From Hyperoplus lanceolatus (Eukaryota; Chordata; Actinopteri; Uranoscopiformes; Ammodytidae), in contig CM049414.1 of NCBI GenBank assembly GCA_026929865.2, positions 20,011,501 through 20,075,500 on the forward strand: a DNA stretch of 64,000 nucleotides, in the 5' to 3' direction. The notes beneath the pieces were generated by a model, which saw only the letters and a program-made list of their open reading frames with translations, did not search any database and had not been told where the DNA came from. Shown here one piece after another: positions 1 through 12,109 of the stretch; position 1 is the first letter of the stretch; every line of letters starts with the position of its first letter. The translations under genes and the position numbers were made by a program.

Positions 1-85
1 TCTGACTGTTAATACATGTTTAGTTTTAACCATTCCGATTATCTTTATATTATATTTTACCAAAGCTTACAAAACAATGCTCTTG

Positions 86-146
86 TCGGGGATTCAACCG
101 TGCCCAAGGTTTTTCTAAGTCACTCAAGCCTATCACCGCGCTACAA
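86..146 (-). repeat. Possible tRNA-like SINE head fragment
   Basis: On the minus strand a B-box-like stretch (GGTTGAATCCCC, 88-99) follows an A-box-like stretch (GTAGCGCGGTGATAGG, 129-144) at roughly tRNA spacing. No full cloverleaf or SINE body was found, so this is at best a degenerate SINE head. It could be chance. Confidence 0.25.
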
Positions 147-278
147 TATCAATCTTAATTTTAATATTGCTTCGTGTTTATGGATGACTTTATAAGATGA
201 TAATATGTCATTGTTGTAGTGGCCAGAAAAAAAATGTATTTAAATAAACTCATCATCATCATCATCATCTTCAACCGC

Positions 279-1712
279 TTATCCGAAATCGGGTCGCGGG
301 AGCAGCAGCTTGAGCAGGGAACCCCAAACTTCTCTTTCCCGGGCCACTTCAACCAGCTCTGACTGGGGGATCCCGAGGTGTTCCCAGGCCAGCGTGGAAA
401 TATAATCTCTCCACCTAGTCCTGGGTCTTCCCCGAGGCCTCCTCCCAGCTGGACGCTCCTGGAACACCTCCCTAGGGAGGCGCCCTGGGGGCATCCTTAC
501 CAGATGCCCGAACCACCTCAACTGGCTCCTTTCAACGCAAAGGAGTAGCGGCTCTGCCCCGAGTTCCTCACGAATGACTGAGCTTCTCACCCTATCTCTA
601 AGGGAGACGCCAGCCACCCTCCTGAGAAAGCCCATTTCGGCCGCGTGTACCCGCGACCTCGTTCTTTCGGTCATTACCCAGCCTTCATGACCATAGGTGA
701 GGGTAGGAACAAAGATCGCCCGGTAGATCGAAAGCTTTGCCTTACGACTCAGCTCTCTTTTCGTCACAACAGTGCGGTAAAGCGAGTGCAAAACCGCCCC
801 TGCTGCTCCGATTCTACGGCCAATCTCACGCTCCATTGTTCCCTCACTCGCAAACAAGACCCCGAGGTACTTGAACTCCTTCACTTGGGGTAAGGACTCA
901 TTCCCTACCTGTAGTAGACGATCCATCGGTTTCCTGCTGAGCACCATGGCCTCCGATTTAGAGGTGCTGATCCTCATCCCAACCGCTTCACACTCGGCTG
1001 CAAACCGATCCAATGAGAGCTGAAGGTCACAGGCCGATGATGCCATCAGAACCACATCATCCGCAAACAGCAGAGATGAGATCTTCAGACCACCAAACTG
1101 CAACCCCTCCCCACCACGACTACGCCTTGATATCCTGTCCATAAATATCACAAACAGGATTGGTGATAAAGCGCAGCCCTGGCGGAGGCCAACCCTCACC
1201 GGAAACGAGTCTGACTTACTACCGAGAACCCGTACACAGCTCTCGCTTTGAGCGTACAGAGATTGGATGGCCCTGAGAAGAGACACCCTCACCCCATACT
1301 CCCGCAGCACCCCCCACAGTATCTCCCGGGGAACCCGGTCATAAGCCTTCTCCAGATCTACAAAACACATGTAGACTGGATGAGCAAACTCCCAAGCTCC
1401 CTCTAGGATCCTTGCGAGAGTGAAGAGCTGGTCCGTTGTTCCACGGCCAGGACGGAATCCGCATTGTTCCTCTTCAATCTGAGGTTCGACTATCGGCCGA
1501 ACCCTCCTTTCCAGCACCTTGGAGTAGACTTTGCCGGGAAGGCTGAGAAGTGTGATACCCCGGTAGTTGGAACACACTCTCTGGTCCCCCTTTTTAAAAA
1601 TAGGAACCACCACCCCGGTCTGCCACTCCTTCGGCACTGTACCCGACTTCCACGCAATGTTGAAGAGGCGTGTCATCCAAGACAGCCCCTCCACACCCAT
1701 TGCTTTCAGCAT
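279..1712 (-). pseudogene. RTE LINE reverse transcriptase and C-terminal region
   Basis: A 477-residue open frame encodes the reverse transcriptase of the LINE, which copies its RNA into DNA at a nicked target. Visible landmarks are the fingers motif around residues 50-60 (SNYRGITLLS), motif A near residues 117-127 with catalytic aspartate (FVDLEKAYDRV), motif B near 175-184 (GLRQGCALSP) and motif C FADD at 216-219. After the thumb comes an RTE-type C-terminal stretch with a WFGHLVRM-like motif and a basic GRRPRGRPRTRW segment. All catalytic motifs look intact. The first methionine is not the natural start, because the polyprotein continues upstream in another frame after a frameshift near 1731-1736. 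It is a broken LINE ORF, not a host gene. Confidence 0.9.
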
Positions 1713-2593
1713 TTCTGGACGGATCTCATCAACCCCGGGGCTTTGCCACTGTGGAGTTGTTTGACTACCTCAGTGACTTCCACCAGGGAAATTGACGATG
1801 ATCCCCCATCAGCCTCCAGCTCTGCCTCCAACCTAGAGGGCGTGTTAGTCGGATTCAGGAGTTCCTCAAAGTGCTCTTTCCACCGACCGACTACCTCCTC
1901 AGTTGAGGTCAACAGCATCCCATCCTTACTGTACACAGCTTGGATAGTTCCCCGCTTCCCCCTCCTGAGGTGCCGGACGGTCTTCCAGAAACACTTTGGT
2001 GCCGACCGAAAGTCCTTCTCCATGGTTTCTCCGAACTTCTCCCACACCCGCTGCTTTGCCTCTGACACGGCAGAAGCTGCAGCCCTTCGGGCCTGTCGGT
2101 ACCTTGCAACTGCCTCAGGAGTCCCCCGAGATAACATATCCCGGAAGCACTCCTTCTTCAGTCGGACGGCTTCCCTGACCACCGAGGTCCACCACGGCGT
2201 TCGAGGGTTACCGCCCCTTGAGGCACCTAAGACCTTGAGACCACAGCTGCCTGCCGCGGCTTCAGCAATGGAAGTTTTGAACATCGACCACTCGGGTTCA
2301 ATGCCCCCAACCTCCACAGGGATGCTAGAAAAGCTCTGCAGGAGGTGCGAATTAAAGATCTCTTGAACAGGGGCCTCCGCTAGACGTTCCCAGTTCACCC
2401 GCACTACCCGTTTGGGCTTACCAGGTCTGTCCAGAGTCTTCCCCCACCCTTTGACCCAACTCACAACCAGATGGTGATCAGTTGACAGCTCTGCCCCTCT
2501 CTTCACCCGAGTGTCCGAGACATGCAGCCTCAGATCAGATGATACGATCACAAAATCGATCATCGACCTTCGGCCTAGGGCGCTCTGGTACCA
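1706..2593 (-). pseudogene. RTE LINE endonuclease C-terminus and linker
   Basis: This is the N-terminal remainder of the same LINE polyprotein. Reading starts at the truncation point (about 2593, residues YQSALGRRS before the first methionine at 2563) with an APE-endonuclease motif (MIDFVIV) and the SDH-type motif STDHHLVV about 27 residues later. The Mg-dependent nicking domain is therefore represented only by its last part. A basic, tryptophan-containing linker follows (WWTSVVREAVRLKKECF), then the start of the RT fingers region ending in LHSGKAPG. There the frame is lost: the run of G on the coding strand appears one base short near 1731-1736, so GKAPGVDEIRPE is read as GKAPGLMRSVQKC. One frameshift thus separates it from the RT frame. 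Confidence 0.85.
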
Positions 2594-2606
2594 TAAATAA
2601 ACTCAT

Positions 2607-4686
2607 ACTGATTAAATGGTTTTCAGAGTACACCAAAAAAGACCAGAAATTGGCTTATGTTATATGCACCCACTAAATTAAATCCATGTAAAATGGAGGT
2701 ATGTTATGCTTATTGTGTGCTACATGAAAGAAATATGTACGTAAATGGTCTCTGTTCAGAAATGCCAGTTTGGCCAGAGAGTGTATTGAAAGTCAAACCA
2801 AAGGATGGGCCCATTTTTCCCAATGAGATGGTGTATGAAGGGTCTAAGCAGCTGCTATCCCAGTCCCACTGTAAATTATTCACCTACTAATAAAATGTGC
2901 TGTAAATTTGATCTGCAGTCAAGTGCTAATCACAAATACAATCAGGATTTTATTTATGACTCTGATATCTCAACAGTAAACAGCCAGGGTGTCAGTGTAA
3001 AAAGTAAATAGCAGTGTGTTAACTGATGCCTGCATAACAAGGTATTAAAAATAAAAGGAAAATGCACAATGGTCCAACCATAATATTACAGAGGTGATGC
3101 ATTATTTATTTATTTAATTGTTGTTTTTGCCACTTCCATGTCTGCACTCTTTACTGCTGCATTTCGTCAGTTTGCAATCAAGGTAATGTGAAAAAGAAAA
3201 AAGAAAATTAGATGTTTTCACCGCGCGTGGCTTGATTGCATTTCAATCTCCCAGGAATATGAATAAACCTCCTGGGTAAAGTCGACAGAAAGTCCCAAGG
3301 GAGCAGTCGGATGAAGGGAAAACATGCTTAACATATCTTGAGTTATTTGGCAGCACTTCTCAAAGGTTGTGCATCATGTGCATGCCTACACACTCATCCA
3401 CACCCACACCCAAGCTGACACACACACGAGCACACACTCAAGCTGAAGTGTCCTTCAGAACAAATAATTCCTCTGCATGAGACATTGCACTCAGTCATCA
3501 TCAGGTCACCAGCAGATTTTGTCACTCACATTCTGTGTCTCCCCTTAATGCATTTCTGTCATAACAACACATCCCACACTGCAGACAGCATATCACGACC
3601 TGACGGACAGCCCACACACTGTCACACACAGTAATTGAGGCCGAGGCCTGCTGTAGATGACCGTGTTGATTTGTCCCACCACTGTACATACATCTCCTTA
3701 AGGAATTGTCTGTTATGGCTTCGGACTGAAATAGCTACATTTATAAATGCAAGAAGTCATAAATATGACAAATTTCCACAGGCTGCCATTTCAAATGTAC
3801 TCGTGTAATATTGAAGTAATATTCTGGTGCTAAAGAAGATTAATGCCTCCAGCTGGCACGACATTGCCATCTAGCTGAATTCATTTTTTAAGACTTTTCA
3901 ACTGAGAAACATTTCCATCAGTCACTGTATATGTATTGCTTAAAGGTATTACAATTTAGGGGGAGGGTGGGGTGGAATGATCTATGTTCAAGTGTCTGAA
4001 TCTCCATCTTTCTCTTATGGATTTTCCCTTCTGCCGTTTTATTCTAATCCCTCCCCTCTTTACCAAGTTAGGGAGAGTGTAGAGTTCTTCAAACATATAT
4101 ATATCGAGAGGGTGCAGCTTGTTGTTCATGAGTTTAAGAGAAATCAGCTTGAAACAGGGAAGCACTGGGACCTGAATACATTTGGCCTATAGGCCTGTTA
4201 GTACAACATCAAGGGTGGGAAATCAAAAGAACACTATCATACACAAGGATTTTTTGCAACCGCAACCAAAAGACTGAACTGTGAAGAAGTTGCATCAGTG
4301 TTAATATAAGAACAGGAGGTACAATTTGGAGTTTATGCAGCCGAAATACCCAGCATGTACTACTGCCAACGATTCACCAAAACAGACAAATCGGGGATAT
4401 GTGCACAGTCCAAACACACATACACCTCCGTCCCTATGCCTGTGAGAATCTCAATGGCCAGACATCAGATCTCATCAGAGGCAGCGTTGCCAGGTTACGT
4501 GCAGTAAGTTGCTCATATAGCACGGATAAAGGACAGTTAAAGCACGGATGAAAAGGTCAGCCGAGGGTGAGGACATTCTGGCTGGTTCTTACTTGGTTGG
4601 GGTTAGGCAATTAGTTGTGATGGTTAGGGTTAGGGTAAGGGGCTAGTGAATGCATTATGTCAATGAATATAGTATAGCCTTACAAA

Positions 4687-4689
<3 letters not shown>
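2607..4689. other. No gene recognised
   Basis: Unique-looking AT-rich sequence with scattered short CA runs near 3400-3440. Reading frames are short and have no recognisable domain. Two TTAGGG-like units near 4626-4637 are too few to mean anything. I see no exon, RNA gene or transposon terminus. Confidence 0.5.
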
Positions 4690-4759
<70 letters not shown>

Positions 4760-4801
4760 GCGTGTGCGCATGTGTGCATGTGTGTGTGTGTGTGTGTGTG
4801 T
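4690..4801. repeat. (TG)n microsatellite
   Basis: Nearly pure TG from 4690 to about 4754, then an interrupted TG/CG/CA mixture to 4801. The apparent VCVCV peptide in it is an artefact of the repeat. Confidence 0.97.
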
Positions 4802-5202
4802 ATACGATCTCATCTTTAAACCTTGCACCTACATATTATATTCTTCCTCTGTGACAGAATGTGTTATGGAATTTGCCGATGTTACAGAGAGACAGCAATA
4901 GCATGGAAAGGAGGAAAATAAGAGGGTTATTAAGGCAGCAGTGTGATTGTGTGGAGACTGCAAATCCCATCAGGTTTGGGGCTTTAGCATCCAGCGCTCC
5001 TTCACTCTCTGATTGGAACTACTAAGTCTTCTGAGGGTTCAGGGAGAGAGAAAGAGAGAGACAGCTTAATGGTGAGAGGGAAAGTGAAAGAGCAGACAGT
5101 GTTTCTGCTATAGAGACTGCAGCACATGTGAACACACAAACAAACCAACGTTAAGCATTTCCCGTTGAATCAACATGCAATAGGCAACATTGGTCCACAT
5201 TA
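4802..5202. other. No gene recognised
   Basis: Ordinary non-repetitive sequence with a short GA-rich patch near 5040-5095. Nothing codes convincingly. Confidence 0.5.
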
Positions 5203-5568
5203 AGGCTGCATTCCAAATAGCATACTCTTTCTTTTGTCTATTCTACACTACAGCTGATCATTAAAAGTACGTAGGTTGCATGCAGTATAGGCACACAATT
5301 GTGACATACTTTTACTCATAACTCATATATCCGTTGCATCCCTGGCTGATTTCATTCTGATGCTTGGTATGTGACGTCACTTCCGGTGTGCAGTGGATTG
5401 TGGGTCGGAATCACACAAATAGCATGTATATTTCCACAAAATCTCCATCTGATGTAGGAGGATATGGGTTTTTCTAAGCATGCTGCATTTGACCAAAATA
5501 ATTGGGACATCCTTAATCTTTTTCTACCATACTAAATTGTAGGGAAGTTTGGGTATTGGAACGCAGGG
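5203..5568. mobile_element. Short inverted-repeat element (MITE-like)
   Basis: The left end reads AGGCTGCATTCCAAATAGC and the right end, reverse-complemented, reads CCCTGCGTTCCAATACCC, so a CTGCRTTCCAA core is shared in inverted orientation about 365 bp apart. The sequence between has no coding potential. I could not fix a target duplication, so the superfamily is open. The termini resemble widespread non-autonomous DNA elements of fish. Confidence 0.5.
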
Positions 5569-5698
5569 TCAGTTGTTTTTTGTGTGTGACATTATCATTT
5601 CTCGTGGTGTTTTGTCGACACTACTCTCAACACCTCACATCCAAACCATGTCATATGGGTTTCCAGCAGCACAAGTTATCTGGAATTTTCAATACACT

Positions 5699-5978
5699 GG
5701 TAAATGGACTTGTATAGCGCTATATCTCCGTTTATCACAGACCCAAAGCGCTTTACATTGTTTTTGTACACATACACCCAGTCACACACACATTCATACA
5801 CCGATAGCAGCAGCTACCACGCAGGGTAGGCTAAGCTAACTAAGCTAACTATCGGGAGCAATTCAGGGTTCAGTGTCTTGCCCAGGGACACTTCGACATG
5901 TGGCGGGGAGACGGGGGAAAGAACCTCCGACCCTGCACACCAGAGACGAACTCCCTACCCACTTCACCACTGCCGCCC
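5699..5978 (-). mobile_element. tRNA-derived SINE with GCGCTATATAAG-type tail
   Basis: On the minus strand the element starts at the GGGCGGCAGTGG end near 5978 with a tRNA-like A box. A decayed B box (GGTTCTTTCC, about 5917-5926) follows, then the body motif CTGGGCAAGACACTGAACCC, and the 3' tail contains GTAAAGCGCTTTGGG and AGCGCTATAC before AAGTCCATTTACC. The same arrangement occurs on the plus strand at 59139-59400. Short matching sequences (ACACTGG) at 5694-5700 and 5979-5985 may be the target duplication, though they overlap the tail. SINEs are non-coding and moved by LINE enzymes; the tail suggests an L2-type partner, which is inference. Confidence 0.8.
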
Positions 5979-5990
5979 ACACTGGCAAAT

Positions 5991-8300
5991 CTGCATCCAC
6001 TTATGAGTATGAAACAATCTGGCAGTTTAAAAGGTCTCCAACTCAGGAGTCCATCATAGCCACAGGAGTCCTGCAGAGTGGCCTGTCGGAGATAGAGTAA
6101 AGAATGCAGCTGTGTTTGGTGAAAGAGCTCAAGGCTGATACTGTTTAGAAAGAAGAATGAGCGTTGGTAACTAAAAGCAGCATTTAGAAAACCATTAGAG
6201 CCTCAGTATATTTCAGCAGAGACAAAAAAAACACAATTTTCAGCTCTCCCTCCCAGTCTCATTGTACGTATCAATAAATGCAATTGAATGCATGTCTTGC
6301 TGCACAGCGACAACAGGGAGGTTTTCATTGTCTAGCTAGCTGCTGTAAACAAAACTCTACCTGAATAACCTGTGTTCAATATTTAATTTGTGTGTACTTT
6401 GTTGCTCTAATTAATATTTATGTATTAACCATGGAAGAAATAACGATGTGTTAAGCAGTGGATGGAGAGGATATTTCCCTCAGGAGTTAGTGGAGGCCAA
6501 AACACAGCAAACAGGACAGAGAATATTGGACTAACATTAATGAATGCTTATATTGCTCTGTGTCTACATGGTGTATAAGTAAGACAATGTTTGCTAACAC
6601 TTTCACCATATCAGCTTTAGGAGGTGATAATATGCCAGTGTCGTGTTTACAGCAGCTTGTCACGCTGCACCCAAGTGGCACAAATTAAAATGGTCTCCGT
6701 CAGAGAGTGTCATTACAGAGAGTATGTCATTAAATATCTGAATGGTATCTGGTAGAGTATGTTTTGTATTTCAAAATGTTGATCGGCAATTGAACTGCTA
6801 TAAATGCAAAGGACTAAAAAGTACAATATTTGAATCTGGAATGAAGTATATGATCATAAAGTGGCTAACCCTAGCCGACCAATCAGAGTTGCATCAGTTT
6901 AACCATGAAGTTACATCTTTAAAGAGATGCACATTAGCTACAGCGACATAGCTACATAGGCTGTGTGCTGCTTCTGTGCTCTCTTATTCAGACTTTTAGC
7001 CATTCATTTATATTCACACCTGATGCTAAATATGTCACCTGTGATTTCCAGAGATCCCCTAGTATCATATTCAGAACAACACAATACAGTAGATGCCAAT
7101 GTAAGCGAGCAGATGCACACGGTGGATGAATGCTCACTTTGTATATATGTTTGACAGACAAAACGCCGGCACTGCAAGGCGAGGAATGTGCGAAAGCGTG
7201 AAGCGTGACATTGAAAAGGCATCAGAGAAATGATGTGACTTAGCAGGAAGCCTGGTGGCTGCTGGAACGCCCAGGTGGAGTATAACTCTACCTTTCTTTT
7301 ATTCATCTATTTCTCTATAACCACCTGCCTTTTGTTGGGCCCTGTCGGCGGCAGCTCACCCGTGCAGCTCACGAATACATTCACAGAATCCCTTCTTTGT
7401 GAGACAAGCTGGATGAGCAGTGTAGAAAATGCTTTACATTCTCCACTAATGCTTTCCACTTGACCTTCTCCCATAGCAAGTTGTATGTCTATATTTTGCA
7501 GGTAAATGGTGTCGGAGAGCGCTCCTTTTTGCAGAAGACAAGTAAATACCCATCCTAACAAAGTGGGAGCTCTCTGTACATTTTCATAAACACTCTCTCC
7601 CTCTACCCCCTTAGATCAACCGGCAATCACCCGACTCTGAGAAGTGCTTACTTAGCCGCATCCCTGTTACTGAACTGTGCTGCTGTTAATACAGCTGGAA
7701 GAGATTTGAAGGAGGGGCAGCGCTTGTGGAAGTGCTACGGTGCAGTTTCTTGCCTCGTTCTGTCTTCTCCTCCCGTGACGTGGAGTCAGTCGAGGGAGAC
7801 ATTAGTGGACGGAAATGTATATTGCAAACTTCCATCAGTCTTTGGAGAGTCTGGGGTGTAATGTGTGTTGCTGCGTGGGGGGAACTCATCAACCCACTGG
7901 ACCACGAGCTATAAAAGTGTGTTGAGCCGGTGTCTGGTGATTCCTAGTGATATCCTCCTCGCATGGAGCCAAGTGGATGCAGCGTGACTCTGTGAACCAA
8001 ATGCACATCAGTGTGTGTCCTTCCTTCCAGTGGAAAAGCAGAGGCACCAGCAGATGGGACGCAGAGGGAGCTGAGATGTTTAACTATTCATCGCAGACCC
8101 TCTGAGCCGTGTCTACTACAAGAATTTGAATCAAATATTCCTGTCAAAATGTGTGTTCTTTACAGAGCGCTGAATTGCTTTTTTTCCACAGTTCACAGTT
8201 AAAAAGACACAAGAGCGGGTCTGCTATCTTTTGATTTGAAACACCAAGGGATCATCTAGTCCAATGTGTTCAACAATTGAGGCGAGTCAGGTGGAAACAA
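5991..8300. other. No gene recognised
   Basis: Mixed-composition unique sequence. Several frames of 60-100 codons exist on both strands, but none has a domain, codon bias or flanking splice context I trust. No transposon terminus was recognised. Confidence 0.5.
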
Positions 8301-8642
8301 TAAAGGTGCAGTCAACGATTCTGAAAATGCTTGTTGACAAAATGAGTTTTTGTCAAATCAGTGAATATCTCCTCACAATCCGCTACCTGTACGTACTGTG
8401 TGCACGTGTTGGAGGAAAAGTCCAGTTTGATAACACCGCCTAGGCTCTGTAGACGGCAAACGGGCATGTTGCTAGCTACAGTGGGCCCCCTTTGTTTACA
8501 TACCAGTTTACAAAGCTTATTAACACAGCACACACAGTGCACACACAGTACGAACAGGCAGCGGATCTTGAGGAGATAGCCACTGATTTTGACAAAAAAG
8601 TGATTATGTCAACAAGCGTTCTCCAGAATCGCTGACCTTTAA
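8301..8642. mobile_element. TTAA-type MITE with ~75-bp inverted repeats
   Basis: The left arm starts AAAGGTGCAGTCAACGATTC, and the reversed right arm gives AAAGGTCAGCGATTC. Both continue through GCTTGTTGACA and TTTTTGTCAAA to TATCTCCTCA with small indels, giving imperfect arms of about 75 bp. The right end abuts TTTAAA and the left end ATAAAGG, compatible with a TTAA target site changed by mutation on the left. It has no coding capacity. PiggyBac or Kolobok type is inferred only from the TTAA context. Confidence 0.65.
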
Positions 8643-8760
8643 ATAAGAGTGCACTATCTGTTGTGTAGGGCGCACAGGTTTTCATTTAGCCTGTGTGTTG
8701 TTCTGTGCATCATGGCGCCCAGATGAAAGTGTGTTTTGCTGCAGCCTCCAGTCTCTTTTG

Positions 8761-8765
<5 letters not shown>

Positions 8766-8808
<43 letters not shown>
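8766..8808. repeat. (GA)n microsatellite
   Basis: Pure GA dinucleotide run of about 43 bp. Confidence 0.97.
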
Positions 8809-8812
<4 letters not shown>

Positions 8813-10038
8813 AATTTGCTCGCTCCTCAGCTGCTGAATTGGATGGATGGCATGTTTGGTTCCATTAAATTTTTACTGTGCAGAGAAGGAAGGAGAGCAA
8901 CCTGGCTGCAGTGTGCATTCCTCACCGCTGACTTTACTGGTCCGCTGGGAGGGAAGATGTGGTGAGGAGATTTCAACCAAAAGGCTGCAGCGATGACAAA
9001 GGGCTCCAAAAGCCATTACAGGTCCAAAGGAATAGTGAGCTGCTGCTGCTGCTGCTGCTACTGCCGCTACTTTCCTTGAGGCAAAAAAAGTTGAAAATCT
9101 GCAGTGGATCAATCAGTTATTAATACACTCATTTTGAGTTCATGGATCCTCATTCTGTCTAGTCTTGGAGGTCGAAATTAAGTGACAAACTAATGAACAC
9201 ATCAGCAACACTTGGCTGGAGGTGATAAGGGATTATAGCACATCATAAGCAGACGATAAGAGCATAATGAGGGAATTAGCATCCTTATTATTAGGACAAT
9301 TATGGTTTGCAAAATATGGCAAATCCCAAAGGATTTGGGACTTTCTAGGGCACAGGCATGACTAATAACATTTTCTTATAAGAGTCATACCAGATATTAA
9401 AAATTGATTTTTTTTCTAAAAACGATCATGATTAGTGACGCATGTACATTTTCTGTGAGCAATATGGATACATGCCGATTGTGTTGGAAATACAACTGGA
9501 GGATATAGCTTTACCTCCTCGTTTATTCTACGTGATTTTAATCTGCTCAGAAACCAATTTGACACAGGCATCAAACGCAGCCATTTTGTACGACATGACA
9601 ACTTTTCCGGTGATGAGAAGCCATGTGGATGTGAAGAGTCTGTCAGTACCAGCTAGCTTCATAATTATGCACTCTCTATGAATAACCTACAAATGAGGAG
9701 CAATGGAAACTTCAAAGTGTGCTCCTGTAAAAATGAGGAAGTCACAGATTATACTGTAATTAAACTCAGAGTAGTGTTCCTTTTTTACTAATCACGCAAA
9801 GGAAAAAAAGATGGTCCTGTCATCGGAGATGGGGCTGGGGTTAAGGAAAGAACTTTTTTTTCAAGCGCTGGTAAATTTTTGTCTACTTTGTTTACATAAA
9901 ATCTCTTCTTGTATACTAGTATAAATGAAAGGTCCAAAATTAAGATGTTTATTTTGCTAAACCTTGTCCGTTAGTGACTGTGTTCTTTTTGTCCTATATA
10001 ACCACCGACCATTACCTATAAGTCCGACAGCCCAGTAT
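8809..10038. other. No gene recognised
   Basis: A short (CTG)n/(GCT)n patch lies near 9038-9060. The rest is AT-rich unique sequence with no coding or RNA feature that I can support. Confidence 0.5.
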
Positions 10039-10315
10039 TCGGACAGCTCAATAATTTGATATATTTCCCATCGGACCAAAAGGCCCTTGTTCGGATGGTC
10101 AGTGGAGTTTCATACCATTATTATTTCATGTATTTTAACATGCAAACCATGTGGTGTTGTCGCAGCAAAAGCCAAGGTATGGCACAATTGAAATAAAGCC
10201 ACACATCTCTCTCCCTCTCCCTGTAAATACAAATGCAACTCTGGCAACGGATCGTGGGACTGATGGTCTTTCATTCCAATGGGAAATATGTTGTACCATT
10301 GAGCTGTCGGAATAT
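10039..10315. mobile_element. Inverted-repeat element, family unknown
   Basis: TCGGACAGCTCAATAATTTG...ATATTTCCCAT at 10039-10073 reappears inverted as ATGGGAAATATG...CATTGAGCTGTCGGA at about 10279-10315. The arms are about 36 bp with several mismatches. The interior is non-coding. This looks like a small non-autonomous DNA transposon, but no target duplication was identified. Confidence 0.5.
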
Positions 10316-10316
10316 A

Positions 10317-10347
10317 ATTTGTCATAATCATGGTGATTATGACAAAT
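10317..10347. repeat. Perfect 14-bp hairpin
   Basis: ATTTGTCATAATCA at 10317-10330, a TGG spacer, then its exact reverse complement at 10334-10347. It lies directly beside the inverted-repeat element and may be part of it. Nothing suggests a terminator or regulatory role. Confidence 0.7.
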
Positions 10348-10781
10348 GACAAAAGGTTTTTGCGCTCTCTTGGACCACTAGTCCAACTGAAATTATTAGC
10401 TACAATTTTGTCATCAGATCACCGTAATCCTATTTGCAAACATGTACAGCTACAATAAAAAGGTTCCCGCGGCTGAACTGACGAGGTCGGCCTCTGTGTA
10501 GTCTCTGTTTTTGTTTAACCTTTGTGTAATGCCCTGCAGATACCCGGCTCAGCAGTGCACATTACAAACTGTGTGAAGCGAGTCACTTTCTGCTCTCAGC
10601 GGCGTGCAACAAGCTAAGTTGTCCTAGCAGCCCATCACAGCCAGTGACGTGCGGTGAGGTCAGTGAGTGGGTAGGCACTGAGTTCTGAAAGCCAGATTTC
10701 TCTAAACCTATATATTGTTAAATCAAAAACAATAAACAACAAACAGGCACGCACGGCCAATTTCAAATAAGTTCCTCCCTT

Positions 10782-10813
<32 letters not shown>

Positions 10814-12109
10814 GGGACGTATATGAAATGTCACGACGGTGACTTCAGGTTTGCCCGTAGACTACTGTAGTTTGGTCTAAATGATTAAACATCGCACCCA
10901 TCGCATTAACGGACCCGTCCCTCACACCGAGGGCCGAAAAAACGTAAGGCAACAAGTCAAACCTTCGCCGATTCAAACTACCGGTACTACTTCTATTCAA
11001 CTTAAAAATAAAAGACAGCATTCATCATTATGTAGGACTACAGCATAACTGATGGCAACTCCACTCCATAAACTTTATCTTAATAGATAAAGTACCAGTA
11101 GCATATGCCCCATGGACCTGTCCAGCATCAGAATGTAACCATTTATCCACATTGCAGAGTTTAGGTTTGTCCGTCAGTAACAATGAAAACACAACTGCTC
11201 AATTGAATATAAAATGCAGAATGGATTGCACTCGGTATCAATTCATCCAACTTCATTGTTAAATAAACCCCAAAAAGTTTCTGACTCACCAATCTGACTC
11301 CCTGGCTGTAGAAATAAGCAAGACGATAGTAATCCAGTGACAGTCTGACTGACAGCACAGCTATATAGCATCCTTCCGTTCATGTAGGCTACCTGTCCGT
11401 TTGAAATGCTCGAACATTGTTTGTCCCTGTTGCTGCTGTACACCGTCCAAGGCTGGCGCAGGCCTTTCTCTTGCTATTCGTTCTGTTCCTTTTTAAATTA
11501 TAATCCATTTTGTTAAAATTCCTCCAGTCTGAAATATCTGCGGGCACGGACCATGGACCTAGAGCTGGGCGATATGGGCAAAAATCAATATCTCGATATT
11601 TTTTTACTATATCTCGATACACGATATATATCTCGATATATTTCAAATCTCCTCTAGAGCACATCCTAAATGCTCAATTTAATTATTTTTTTGCATAACA
11701 CCACACCAGTAATATGATTTAAATAGTGCCTGCAAAATGTGTCAGGCTACATGAAACATGTTTATATTCTTTAGTGCTTTCTATTGGAACAATTTGAAAC
11801 TTGCACATGGCAAAGAGTTTGCACATTGTATTGATTATTCCACATCCTTCCACTCCCATACAATGGATCCAGCATTATTTTATTTGGAAACAGTTTTTTC
11901 CATCTTCTGTTAATCTGTAAACTGAGAACACTAATTATGACTCATTACAACCACTTACTAATTGTTTATCACCACTAACCCCCTGAAGATAGCAGCCACA
12001 CTTTAAATGCAGAACCTGTTTTGATCCATAATAGTAGTCTATGTGTATAAAAGGCTCTGACATGTATAATGGTTACTGTCGCTTTAAGAGCAGTTGCTCT
12101 TTAGTGTAA

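Larger units (their letters stand above)
254..2593 (-). mobile_element. RTE-clade (Rex3-like) LINE, 5'-truncated
   Basis: The element lies between two copies of a 13-bp direct repeat, TAAATAAACTCAT, at 241-253 and 2594-2606, which I read as the target-site duplication. It is transcribed from the minus strand. Its 3' end carries a (GAT)n tail at 254-270 after a short 3' UTR, as RTE/Rex3 elements do. It starts inside the endonuclease domain, so the 5' end of the ORF is missing, which is typical of aborted target-primed reverse transcription. The rest encodes the end of the endonuclease, a linker, reverse transcriptase and a C-terminal region in two overlapping frames. The clear target duplication and long open frames suggest a fairly young insertion. 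Rex3 versus another RTE subfamily is not settled. Confidence 0.9.

Noticed and set aside
1464-2366. 300-codon plus-strand frame
   Set aside because: It is antisense to the RTE LINE coding sequence and has no domain of its own.
4618-4645. Telomere-like TTAGGG units
   Set aside because: Only about two units; no array.
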